DNA of 64,000 nt, from assembly GCA_963972195.1 (NCBI GenBank), contig CAXATH010000007.1, positions 116,277 to 180,276 on the forward strand, written 5' to 3'. The notes under the pieces were generated by a model, which did not search any database, was not told the origin of the DNA, and saw only the letters and a list, made by a program, of their open reading frames with translations. Origin of the DNA: Litorimonas sp963972195. GTDB taxonomy: Bacteria > Pseudomonadota > Alphaproteobacteria > Caulobacterales > Maricaulaceae. The position numbers and the translations under genes are program-made. Of this stretch, positions 53,366 to 61,523 are shown one piece after another (the first letter of the stretch is position 1; each line of letters opens with the position of its first letter).

Positions 53366-53645
53366 GGCAGTGTCCTAAAAAACGAAAAAATTCGACGCGC
53401 CTATATTCGCGCTTACAATAGAACGCAATCATAGAAACGCTTTTTGAGATTAGATTCTCAGCATGTCCTCGCGCTATTCCCTACATAATCAAAAACCCGC
53501 CTTCACGTTTTTCGATTTGAAATTGGAAGGCAAATGGCGGTGCGGAAACAAATCCACCCTACTTTTGTAGGGTTGAAAAAAATGAACTTCAATTCATGGT
53601 AACATTTTTGTGAGGTGAAGTGGTTTCACCGATCTGGGGCAAGAC

Positions 53646-54008
53646 ATGAAACAGGTCAAATCAGAGTATAAGTTTAAAAAATTCTCGAAGCCGGAAACTA
53701 TAAGTGAGCTCACGACGATTTATGATGAGGTCTCAAAACGATTGGAGGAGTGTGCGAATTTCAGGCCGGGATTGGATGACGTGCAAGATTCCGCTGTTGA
53801 CGCCCTAGAAAGTGAACTTCAGGATCTGCAGGATGAGCTTATAAATCTTTCAGCAAAAATAACTTTAAGAAGTCCGGCTGACCTCAAAGATTTACTAGAT
53901 TTTTGGCAGGTCGTTAAGGTCCAAAATGCTATGGATGAGTTCTCCCTTTCGGATAGAATGGTGATGAATGTTCGTGACTATTTTGATGAAATTGCCCTAA
54001 AAAATTGA
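53646..54008 (+). CDS. Small acidic helical protein of unknown function
   Basis: 120 residues, mostly helical, rich in Glu, Asp and Leu with a possible coiled coil at about 50-75. Not recognised. Weak SD (GGGGC). It lies between the SemiSWEET and csp2. The gap upstream (280 bp) shows a promoter-like A/T-rich segment and nothing more. Confidence 0.55.
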   Translation: MKQVKSEYKFKKFSKPETISELTTIYDEVSKRLEECANFRPGLDDVQDSAVDALESELQDLQDELINLSAKITLRSPADLKDLLDFWQVVKVQNAMDEFSLSDRMVMNVRDYFDEIALKN

Positions 54009-54209
54009 CCCGCTTTTCAGTAAGCCGCATTGGTTTTCAGAGAGCTTTAACCGCCTAGGTTTCAATAAAATCACGAAACATTCACTTGATTTTCGGTCCC
54101 GCGCCGCCCATACGCCCCGTATCGAAGACGGCCAGACTATTCGGCTATTGTTGGCGCGCCGACCTAACGCCACATTGAGTGCGCAGTAATTTCCCTTCTC
54201 CGACTAGAA

Positions 54210-54256
54210 GTTGTCCGCAGTGGGCAACGCAAATGAATGACGTGAAAGGAAATACC
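54210..54256 (+). promoter_or_regulatory. csp2 leader hairpin and shared block
   Basis: GTTGTCC-GCAGT-GGGCAAC hairpin (54210-54228) followed by ATGACGTGAAAGGAAA (54236-54251), the same arrangement as before csp1. Contains the ribosome-binding site. Confidence 0.6.
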
Positions 54257-54478
54257 ATGTCAGACGCAATGCAAGCTGGAACAGTTAAGTTCTTTAATAC
54301 AACTAAAGGCTTCGGCTTTATTCAACCAGACGCTGGTGGTGATGACGTATTTGTTCACATCACAGCTCTTCATCGTGGTGGCCTTCAGGGTCTCAACGAA
54401 GGTGATAAAGTTATGTTTGATACCGCCAAAAATGAGCGGACAGGCAAAACAGCTGTTGAAAATCTGTCTATGGCTTAA
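54257..54478 (+). CDS. Cold-shock protein 2
   Basis: 73 residues, closely related to csp1 (RNP1 KGFGFIQP, RNP2 DVFVHITAL) with an extra Gly in the loop before RNP2. ATG 54257 is chosen since AAAGGAAA precedes it and the protein then matches csp1; a longer frame from 54179 has no support. Confidence 0.95.
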   Translation: MSDAMQAGTVKFFNTTKGFGFIQPDAGGDDVFVHITALHRGGLQGLNEGDKVMFDTAKNERTGKTAVENLSMA

Positions 54479-54503
54479 GGTTCGCCTTAGAATAGACAAT
54501 GAG

Positions 54504-54527
54504 AGGCTCCTTCAAGGAGCCTTTTTT
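54504..54527 (+). terminator. Terminator after csp2
   Basis: AGGCTCC-TTCAA-GGAGCCT followed by TTTTTT. Confidence 0.85.
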
Positions 54528-54573
54528 ATTGGCAAATCCTATTTCCGTAAAATAGTTTCATTGGCTCAAGGTC

Positions 54574-55113
54574 ATGATAAGAAAAGTTATGAGAAACATC
54601 CTGAAACACGTCATCGTTCTTCTCCTCCCTCTCATGCTTTTGGCGTGTTCAACGCCTGCCATGACAGCGTCAGAGAAGGTAACGCATGCCTTGGACGACC
54701 ACGGGGAAATCCGGCCTTTTTCGAAGCGCCAGGATGATAGCAAACGGGTTGACGCAGCGATTATTGAAGCCGCTCAATCAGATAAGAAGGCTCTCATAGT
54801 GATGGGGGCGAATTGGTGCCATGATAGTCGCGCTCTCGCCACTCATTTCGAAAAACCTGAATTCAAGGAATTGATTCAATCCTCGTTTATTCTGGAATAT
54901 ATAAACGTAGGACGGAAAGACAAAAACCAAGACTTGGCTCGGCGTTTTGGGTTGGACGGAACGCCCGGCACCCCAACTGTTCTGATTATTGACGGCACCG
55001 GAGCGCTGTTAAATCCAGAAGAGGCTCCAACTTGGCGAAACGCGGCAAGTCGTAGTGAAAGTGAAATCTATAATTACTTTGAAAGCTACGCTGCAGAATC
55101 GGCCGATCCTTAA
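54574..55113 (+). CDS. Thioredoxin-like lipoprotein with CxxS site
   Basis: 179 residues with a lipoprotein signal (LLAC) and a thioredoxin fold (ALIVMGANWCHDSRALATHFEKPEF; cis-Pro region GTPGTPTVLII). The active site is CHDS, having a single cysteine, so it cannot form the usual disulfide; it may bind mixed disulfides or act as a chaperone or isomerase. Met6 (54589) is an alternative start. Its stop overlaps the start of the next gene. Confidence 0.8.
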   Translation: MIRKVMRNILKHVIVLLLPLMLLACSTPAMTASEKVTHALDDHGEIRPFSKRQDDSKRVDAAIIEAAQSDKKALIVMGANWCHDSRALATHFEKPEFKELIQSSFILEYINVGRKDKNQDLARRFGLDGTPGTPTVLIIDGTGALLNPEEAPTWRNAASRSESEIYNYFESYAAESADP

Positions 55114-55820
55114 TGTTTATGGGCCACTACGCGCCTGCCATGTGGGCTGTGGATAGTCGCAGCGGTAAACCGTTCATCAAATTATGGCAGGGATTTTTGG
55201 CGGTCCAAGCGATCGATCTGATATTCGCTGTGTTAGTGTTACTCGGTATTGAGAATTCCATTATCAAAGAGGGTCTTCCGGTTTTCAATATTCCGTGGTC
55301 ACATTCCTTACTCACATCCCTGCTGATATCCGGAGTGGTTGCCTTCATTTTTAGAAAATTGACGAAGTCTTCAGAGTGGAAGGTTTTCTGGATAATTTTC
55401 GGTCTGGTTTTCTCCCACTGGGTAATGGATTTTCTGGTACACAGGCCCGACCTTCCGCTCTCCCCGCTGGATGAGAGTGTGTATGGACTTGGTATTTGGA
55501 ATTACCCTTGGCTTGCTTACGGCCTTGAAATGGGCCTGTTGCTTTGCGGTTTTCTCTACTGGGTCAGTCGAACGGCAGCTATATCCCCAATCTTCAAATT
55601 CGCGCCTTGGGTCTTGTTCGTACTCATGGGAGCCGCTCAGCTGATTTTCATTACCTTGCCGGGATTGCAGATTGTAAAGGAAACATTTGATCCGGCATCT
55701 CAGCTTCAAGGAACTATGTTGGGACTATCGAGCTTAGGAGCGTTTTTCGGCCTTGCTGCTTGTATCGGATGGATTGAAAGTGGCCGCAGACCGAAACACC
55801 TTCAATCATCCTCAACCTGA
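55113..55820 (+). CDS. Multi-pass membrane protein, YdjM/DUF457-like
   Basis: 235 residues with about six membrane helices. Histidines and an aspartate occur in HSLLTSLL and SHWVMDFLVHRPDLPLSP, positions reminiscent of the YdjM (DUF457) membrane-bound metal-hydrolase family. The role is unknown. Its ATG overlaps the stop of the CxxS lipoprotein, so the two are translationally coupled. Its 3' end overlaps dinB by 19 bases, convergent. Confidence 0.55.
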   Translation: MFMGHYAPAMWAVDSRSGKPFIKLWQGFLAVQAIDLIFAVLVLLGIENSIIKEGLPVFNIPWSHSLLTSLLISGVVAFIFRKLTKSSEWKVFWIIFGLVFSHWVMDFLVHRPDLPLSPLDESVYGLGIWNYPWLAYGLEMGLLLCGFLYWVSRTAAISPIFKFAPWVLFVLMGAAQLIFITLPGLQIVKETFDPASQLQGTMLGLSSLGAFFGLAACIGWIESGRRPKHLQSSST

Positions 55821-57151
55821 ATTTTCGCAGGTAGAGACTCTGCCTCTGAGGGACGTTTTTTACGGGATTGGTTTAAGCGAAAGCCGCGTCCTGTTACAAT
55901 CGCATCGTTTCCAAACTTGCTGCGCGCTATATCACTTGCACGCTCTGCTCGACCGCGCCGGGAGGCTTTCGGATCAAGAAGGTCTGCGCTATCTCCCACT
56001 GGCGCTGAGAGAGACGAAATGCCAGCCCCGATGAGCCTGAAAGCCTCGCCATTGGCCTCCGCTTCCAAAAGGGGTTCCAGCGCTCGGAATATCACATCGG
56101 CGAGCTGAACAGGCTGAGCCAAGGTGCGTCGCCGTGTAACCGATTTAAACCCTGAGGTTTTTAACTTGAGCGTGACGACCTGTCCCGCCAGATTTTTGGC
56201 TTTCGAGCGATCCGAAGTTTTGAGACAAACTTGCCACAACATATCTTTCAGAGTCTCTAGATCCCGAATATCTGTATTGAACGTGGTTTCAGCGGACACT
56301 GATTTCCGTTCAGAGCTGGTTTGAACTTTTCGATTGTCCTCCGCGCGGGCTAATCTAGCCAGTCGTAAGCCATGGTCGCCATATCGCTTGGCCATTTCTT
56401 TGTCAGAGAGTTTCCGAATGTCGGAAATTGTGTGCAAACCACTTTTTTCGAGCTTACTCGCGAAGGCAGGACCGATACCGAATATAAAACTCACAGGCTT
56501 GTCGGCTAGAAATTCAAGGGAGTCCTGCCGGCCGAGAACGGCAAAGCCATAGGGCTTATCTAGATCAGAGGCCGTTTTGGCTAAAAACTTGTTATATGAC
56601 AGCCCCACAGAGACCGTGACGCCGACTTCGGAGAAAATGCGCGTCTGTAATCCGACAAGACTCTGCGCCGGAGACAGGCCGTGCAGTCTTTGCGTTCCAC
56701 TTAAGTCCAGAAAAGCTTCGTCAATGGAAAGGGGTTCAACAATAGGAGTCAGGTCTTGCATCATATGACGGATTCTCTTGCCCTCATAGGCGTATTTTTT
56801 CATATCCCCTCGGACGACAACCGCGTCCGGACAAAGCTTTAAAGCCTTGAACATCGGCATGGCAGATCGAACGCCGTAAATGCGCGCATGATAGCAGGCT
56901 GCTGAAACGACACCTCTTTGTCCGCCGCCAACAATGACGGGACGGTCTACTAATTCTGGATTATCACGTTTTTCGACAGAACAATAAAACGCGTCACAAT
57001 CCACATGAGCTATGGAGAGGTTCGCTAGTTCAGAATGATGCAACAGACGTGAGCCACCGCAATTTGCGCATTTTGTAAGATTATGTACAAATTCTTCGCC
57101 ACAATCACGGCACAGTGTCTTAATATCCGATCTGTTATTTAAGACTGACAT
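55802..57151 (-). CDS. dinB: DNA polymerase IV with N-terminal zinc ribbon
   Basis: 449 residues. The Y-family catalytic motifs HVDCDAFYCSVEK and SIDEAFLDLSG, a thumb, and a little-finger domain (about 260-370) are present. The first 35 residues add C14xxC17 and C28xxC31, a four-cysteine zinc ribbon seen in many alphaproteobacterial DinB proteins. It bypasses lesions at the cost of fidelity. A LexA box lies upstream. The tail after about residue 390 is basic and probably disordered. Confidence 0.93.
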   Translation of the reverse strand: MSVLNNRSDIKTLCRDCGEEFVHNLTKCANCGGSRLLHHSELANLSIAHVDCDAFYCSVEKRDNPELVDRPVIVGGGQRGVVSAACYHARIYGVRSAMPMFKALKLCPDAVVVRGDMKKYAYEGKRIRHMMQDLTPIVEPLSIDEAFLDLSGTQRLHGLSPAQSLVGLQTRIFSEVGVTVSVGLSYNKFLAKTASDLDKPYGFAVLGRQDSLEFLADKPVSFIFGIGPAFASKLEKSGLHTISDIRKLSDKEMAKRYGDHGLRLARLARAEDNRKVQTSSERKSVSAETTFNTDIRDLETLKDMLWQVCLKTSDRSKAKNLAGQVVTLKLKTSGFKSVTRRRTLAQPVQLADVIFRALEPLLEAEANGEAFRLIGAGISSLSAPVGDSADLLDPKASRRGRAERASDIARSKFGNDAIVTGRGFRLNQSRKKRPSEAESLPAKIQVEDD

Positions 57152-57171
57152 TCTTTACGAATCCTTAGAAT

Positions 57172-57186
57172 GTTCTGTTTATGTTC
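57172..57186 (-). promoter_or_regulatory. LexA (SOS) box of dinB
   Basis: GTTC-TGTTTAT-GTTC fits the alphaproteobacterial LexA site GTTC-N7-GTTC exactly. It lies 21 bases upstream of the dinB start, so dinB should be induced by DNA damage. Confidence 0.85.
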
Positions 57187-57209
57187 TAACTATAGCGTGG
57201 CGAGTATAG

Positions 57210-57224
57210 TTAATCCACTCCTAA
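57210..57224 (+). promoter_or_regulatory. Near-consensus CtrA box upstream of divK
   Basis: TTAA-TCCACTC-CTAA differs by one base from the CtrA full site TTAA-N7-TTAA. It lies about 110 bases before divK, a gene within the CtrA circuit in Caulobacter. Confidence 0.45.
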
Positions 57225-57334
57225 GCTGCGACATACGCTTAATTAAGGATAGTCTGCCATAGAAGAGCAACTAAAGAGAGAAAAGCAGACAAAAAGTTTG
57301 CGCTGTCGGTGAATTGGGAACAATGCTGAAAATC

Positions 57335-57706
57335 ATGCCAAAAAAAGTCCTCATTGTTGAAGATAACGAGCTCAATATGAAGCTCTTTGCAGACCTGCTC
57401 GACGCGCATGGTTACGAGACTAAACAAACGCGCGAAGGCCTGAAAGCAATCTCTATCGCAAAATCCTTTAAGCCGGATTTGATTTTAATGGACATTCAGT
57501 TGCCGGAAGTTTCCGGTCTGGAAGTCACAAAATGGATCAAGGACGACAAAACTTTAACGGATATTCCGGTCATCGCCGTAACAGCGTTTGCTATGAAGGG
57601 CGATGAAAAACGTATTCGCGATGGTGGGTGCGAAGCTTATATTGCTAAACCGATAACCGTATCGTCCTTTCTCGCGACTATCCGTAAGTTCGTGGAACCG
57701 GCTTAG
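57335..57706 (+). CDS. divK: DivK, single-domain response regulator
   Basis: About 123 residues, a lone receiver domain with the acidic pocket EDNE, the phosphorylation site in LILMDIQLPE and the conserved Thr and Lys (VTAFAMK, AKPI). It matches Caulobacter DivK nearly throughout (VLIVEDNELNMKLF, QTREGL, EVTKW, GGCEAYI). DivK controls the PleC/DivJ/DivL switch that sets CtrA activity and cell polarity. ATG 57335 fits family length; 57314 and 57323 are alternatives. Confidence 0.93.
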   Translation: MPKKVLIVEDNELNMKLFADLLDAHGYETKQTREGLKAISIAKSFKPDLILMDIQLPEVSGLEVTKWIKDDKTLTDIPVIAVTAFAMKGDEKRIRDGGCEAYIAKPITVSSFLATIRKFVEPA

Positions 57707-57719
57707 GAGGAGACCGGCC

Positions 57720-59081
57720 ATGGCAGCGCGCATTCTGGTCGTTGACGATCTCGCCCCGAATTTAAATCTCCTCGAAGTTAAGCTTCAGGCAGAATATTAT
57801 AATGTGGTTACGGCCCGGAGCGGTGAAGAGGCCGTTAAAATGGCGTCCAAAGAACCACTGGATTTGATTTTGATGGATGCCATGATGCCCGGTATTGGCG
57901 GTTTCGAGGCCTGCAAGCAAATCAAGGAAAATCCGAAAACATGGCATGTGCCAATCATAATGGTAACGGCCCTCGAAGAGACCAAAGACCGTATAGCGGG
58001 TTTGGAGGCAGGGGCAGATGATTTCATCACAAAGCCCATTGATGATTTTAACCTTATGGCCCGAGTTAGGTCATTGCTCCGACTGAAAATGGTGACGGAT
58101 CAGCTCCTGAGCCACACAGGTCACACAATTCAGAATTCACGTTCCATGTTGGATACGATTAATCGCCGATCAGGCAATATCCTTCTGGTGGAGGATAGTG
58201 AGCTAAGGGCCGAGCGGGTTATCAAACCGCTCAAATCGCTTCATAATATTGTGGTCGAAACAGATCCTGTTACAGCCATTCGTCGCGCAAAAGCCGGTAT
58301 TGATATCGTCATCGTAAGTTTAGTCTCTAAAAATTTCGACGGGCTTCGGGTCTGCGCCAGTCTGCGTTTTAACGAAGAAAATCAGGAAACTCCCATATTG
58401 GCAATTGGCGACCCAGAAGATGAAGCGCGCCTCATTCGGGCTTATGACATTGGGGTGAATGACACTCTTATGCGTCCTATTGAACAGCAGGAAATGCTGG
58501 CACGTGTAAATACGATCATGCGTCGAAAGTTCTACGCAGACAGTCTGAGAGAGAATTTCAACGAGAATCTTGAAATGGTCATTTCTGACCCTCTGACAGG
58601 GCTAGGGAATAGGCGCTATTTTGATAGAGCGATTCATCCTCTTTTGGATGCCCTCGATACCCAGAATGAAGCCTTTTCGATTATGATATTCGATATCGAT
58701 CACTTTAAACGCGTGAATGATATTTTGGGTCATGATATGGGCGATCAAATCTTGAAAGAGATTGCGGCCCGACTTGTGACAAATATGCGGGCTGTGGACA
58801 TTGTCAGCCGTTATGGCGGCGAAGAGTTTATGATTGCCATGCCGTCTACGACTCAGGCCGAAGCTGTCGTGGCGGCGGATAGGGTGCGTGATTTGATTGC
58901 GGGTACGCCAATTTATGTAGACGGCCAAGCCTTGCAAATTACGACCAGTGCCGGAGTGGCAGAAGTCCAAAAGGGCGAGGAGTTACGGGATGTTTTCCGC
59001 CGTGCTGACGACGCGCTTTACAAAGCCAAACAGGCGGGCCGAAATCAGGTTCTGCCGGCCAAGCAAAATAAGGCGGCATAA
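57720..59081 (+). CDS. pleD: PleD, diguanylate cyclase response regulator
   Basis: 453 residues: two receiver domains (about 1-120 and 150-275; the second lacks a normal site) and a GGDEF domain with GGEEF at about 365 and a RxxD inhibitory site (RAVD) five residues before it. Phosphorylation promotes dimerisation and c-di-GMP synthesis, driving the swarmer-to-stalked change. It starts 13 bases after divK with GGAGG upstream. Confidence 0.95.
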   Translation: MAARILVVDDLAPNLNLLEVKLQAEYYNVVTARSGEEAVKMASKEPLDLILMDAMMPGIGGFEACKQIKENPKTWHVPIIMVTALEETKDRIAGLEAGADDFITKPIDDFNLMARVRSLLRLKMVTDQLLSHTGHTIQNSRSMLDTINRRSGNILLVEDSELRAERVIKPLKSLHNIVVETDPVTAIRRAKAGIDIVIVSLVSKNFDGLRVCASLRFNEENQETPILAIGDPEDEARLIRAYDIGVNDTLMRPIEQQEMLARVNTIMRRKFYADSLRENFNENLEMVISDPLTGLGNRRYFDRAIHPLLDALDTQNEAFSIMIFDIDHFKRVNDILGHDMGDQILKEIAARLVTNMRAVDIVSRYGGEEFMIAMPSTTQAEAVVAADRVRDLIAGTPIYVDGQALQITTSAGVAEVQKGEELRDVFRRADDALYKAKQAGRNQVLPAKQNKAA

Positions 59082-59103
59082 AAAAACCGCCCCAAGAGGC
59101 GGT
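59079..59103 (-). terminator. Terminator between pleD and rpmG
   Basis: ACCGCC-CCAAGA-GGCGGT stem; read on the minus strand it is followed by seven T, serving rpmG, and it may act in both directions. Confidence 0.8.
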
Positions 59104-59128
59104 CTTGTAATTCAAATGAGGAGCAGGA

Positions 59129-59296
59129 TTACTTAATCTTGCCTTCTTTGAAATCGACATGCTTGCGCGCGACGGGATCATATTTCTTCTTGACCATTTT
59201 TTCGGTCATTGTCCGCGAATTTTTCTTCGTGACGTAGAAATAGCCGGTACCCGCAGTCGAGTTCAAACGGATTTTAATGGTTGTTGGCTTCGCCAT
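59129..59296 (-). CDS. rpmG: Ribosomal protein bL33
   Basis: 55 residues (MAKPTTIKIRLNSTAGTGYF start, ending in KEGKIK), the C-minus form that lacks zinc cysteines. Start at ATG 59296 matches the family; an in-frame ATG at 59335 is too long. Part of the large ribosomal subunit. Confidence 0.97.
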   Translation of the reverse strand: MAKPTTIKIRLNSTAGTGYFYVTKKNSRTMTEKMVKKKYDPVARKHVDFKEGKIK

Positions 59297-59379
59297 GACG
59301 CAAGCGCCTTTCTTCTTGAATTCGGAGCGCGGCAATTAGGTCGAATTCAACCCCATGTCAACCGCGCTATTGCAGAGTA

Positions 59380-60750
59380 TTACTCGAAAATTCGAGAGTT
59401 TTCAAATTGAGGTTTCGGATAATCAGAATTTATGTAGATGTCGAGGTCAATAAGCGCTTGAATGCAATACTCATTATCTGTTGCAGCGCAATCCCGTAGG
59501 TTTTCAATGGCAGAATATAAGGGGTCTTTTGCATCGGTAAGTTGTGCCAAATGCAGTTTAGCTAGATTCACTTTCGCATGGATGTCGCCAGATGCGGCTG
59601 ACTTTTCAAAAAGGGATTTTGATTTCTGAACATCTTGCTTAACATTCATCCCGCAAAATAAAAGGGCATAGCCAATTTCATTTTTTGCAGCCGCGCTTCC
59701 TTGCTGCGCAGCTAAATGTAAGAGGTAAAGGCCGATTTGGTCTTTTTCTTCCTTGCCTATATCAAGTTTATCTTCGTTGATTATGTCGAATGCTTTTTTG
59801 GCTAACTCGTCCCCTCCCAGCTGGTTTGTATAGTCACGTGTTAGCTCTAGTAAGTCAGGGGCGATGTTAATGACTTCCGAAAGCGGTATAGTATTTTTGT
59901 CGCAAGATCGAAACTTGTTAGAACTTAACCAATCTTCAAGTGAGTATAGAACGGAGTCATAGCTAATATTAGCTGAAGTGGCTTTCTTGGGAGTCTCATT
60001 GTTCTCGGATATCAATATTCTATCTAAAGTGCCGACCATCTTCGCAAATTGTTTTCCCATGGGCACATTATTAAGATCAACGAAAGACAAAGCCATTTCG
60101 ACACCATCAACCATCACAACTCTCTGAGAACAAAGGATAATGCCGATATTATGTTCTTGCCAGTATGAGCAAGGCAGCGTTTTCTCATCCGAAACGATAA
60201 AGCCTGTTTGGCTTCCCTGGTCAAAATAGCCTGACTTGATCGGCTTGCCATAAAGCTTGGTAAGTTCTTTTTTTATCTCATTAGCTAATTTGTCACGCTT
60301 AGTTTGCTGCTCATCTTCGCCATCAGGGATAACACGCTGAAGATAACTGTATTCGTATAAAACAGCCTGAGAGAAGTCCTTTGTCACGATCGAAACGGTC
60401 CCTTCCTTTTGAGTTCCAAATAATTCCACGGGTAAGTAGGAGAGGTTCTGATAGGTAGAATTGAGGCAATTTTCTTTCCTAAAGTACTTAATAACTTCCG
60501 GTTCATTTTCTGAAAACTCGGGGTCTGGCGTACAAAGCTCGTCTTGCGCTTGCCTGACGTTTACCTGCATTTCTTCACTGAGCTGCCAATCGTAACCAAG
60601 CGGTTTTTCATAATTCAAAAGCGATGGTTCAATTTTTACTTGTTGTTCGCCGCAGGACACAAGAAAAAGCGCGACGAACGCTATAATGAAATATAACGCT
60701 CCCAATCTGCGTGACGTCTGCTTATTCGAACTATGCGAGTAATTCTTCAT
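59380..60750 (-). CDS. Sel1-repeat-containing lipoprotein of unknown function
   Basis: 456 residues with a lipoprotein signal (lipobox LVSC). The C-terminal 120 residues contain Sel1-like helix pairs (LLHLAAQQGSAAAKNEIGYALL, LFEKSAASGDIHAKVNLAKLHL). The N-terminal 300 residues are unrecognised. The gene is clearly more AT-rich than its flanks, a hint of acquisition. It overlaps the NUDIX gene by four bases (ATGA). Confidence 0.65.
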   Translation of the reverse strand: MKNYSHSSNKQTSRRLGALYFIIAFVALFLVSCGEQQVKIEPSLLNYEKPLGYDWQLSEEMQVNVRQAQDELCTPDPEFSENEPEVIKYFRKENCLNSTYQNLSYLPVELFGTQKEGTVSIVTKDFSQAVLYEYSYLQRVIPDGEDEQQTKRDKLANEIKKELTKLYGKPIKSGYFDQGSQTGFIVSDEKTLPCSYWQEHNIGIILCSQRVVMVDGVEMALSFVDLNNVPMGKQFAKMVGTLDRILISENNETPKKATSANISYDSVLYSLEDWLSSNKFRSCDKNTIPLSEVINIAPDLLELTRDYTNQLGGDELAKKAFDIINEDKLDIGKEEKDQIGLYLLHLAAQQGSAAAKNEIGYALLFCGMNVKQDVQKSKSLFEKSAASGDIHAKVNLAKLHLAQLTDAKDPLYSAIENLRDCAATDNEYCIQALIDLDIYINSDYPKPQFENSRIFE

Positions 60751-61523
60751 TCTTCAAATTCCGGGAATTGTTGGGCTTCCATCTGGCCTCTGACGGCTTT
60801 GGACAGGAAAATCGTGGAGGGCGGGCGCTCGGCTTTGAGGTAATCCTTTAAAACGCGGAGCATCATTTTTGTGGCGCGCTGCAATTCCAGCTCTTTGATT
60901 TCGTCGAATGTGAACCATCCCACGTTTAAAAGCTCTGCGCTGTCGCCGATTTCGGGCAGTGAAGGGGTTTTCAAATGTTTGTGGAAGAACCAGGCGTCAA
61001 AACGTTTATGGCGGTGAGGGGGCGTTATAGCGCGGCCAAAGACCTCTACTCCGGAGATGTCGGGCCGCATTCGGGCTTCGCGAAAGGCGTCATAGCTGGC
61101 GTTATTCAAATTCCGCTCGCCGTCTTTTACCTCGCGCCCAAGCAGGAGCCGCGTTTCCTCCCAAGTTTCGCGAATCGAGGCGAGAACAATGGCTCTGGAT
61201 TTGCGGGGACTGTAAGCCGCTTCAAGAATTCGCTCTGTCCGCGCGCTGAGATCGCCGGAAAATTTGGCATAACTATCGGCCCGGTCCACCCGTCCGCCGG
61301 GAAAAACATAGACGCTCGGCATGAAATCATGTTTTTTCGAGCGTTGTCCCATCAGGATTCTCGGGTCTTTTGGATCGCCGCAACTCAGCACGATCGTCGA
61401 AGCGATTCGCGGCCGCGGGGCGCGGTTTAACTGGCTGCGTTTATCGACTTCGCCCTCGGTCAGATTTATCTTTCCGAGGGGAAAGCTTAGTTTTTCAGGT
61501 TCATCAGACGGCACGTCACTCAT
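60747..61523 (-). CDS. NUDIX hydrolase, NUDT8/19-like
   Basis: 258 residues. The Nudix helix REtwEETRLLLG is intact, but the preceding Gly is separated by an insertion (FPGGRVDRADSY to RAIVLASIRET), as in the NUDT8/19-type subgroup. It hydrolyses a nucleoside diphosphate linked to another group, perhaps a CoA ester. It overlaps rnr by four bases and should be co-transcribed with it. Confidence 0.82.
   Translation of the reverse strand: MSDVPSDEPEKLSFPLGKINLTEGEVDKRSQLNRAPRPRIASTIVLSCGDPKDPRILMGQRSKKHDFMPSVYVFPGGRVDRADSYAKFSGDLSARTERILEAAYSPRKSRAIVLASIRETWEETRLLLGREVKDGERNLNNASYDAFREARMRPDISGVEVFGRAITPPHRHKRFDAWFFHKHLKTPSLPEIGDSAELLNVGWFTFDEIKELELQRATKMMLRVLKDYLKAERPPSTIFLSKAVRGQMEAQQFPEFEE

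Noticed and set aside
52950..53432. A 160-codon frame overlapping the SemiSWEET gene
   Set aside because: Cys/His/Tyr-rich shadow in another frame; the SemiSWEET reading is clearly the real gene.
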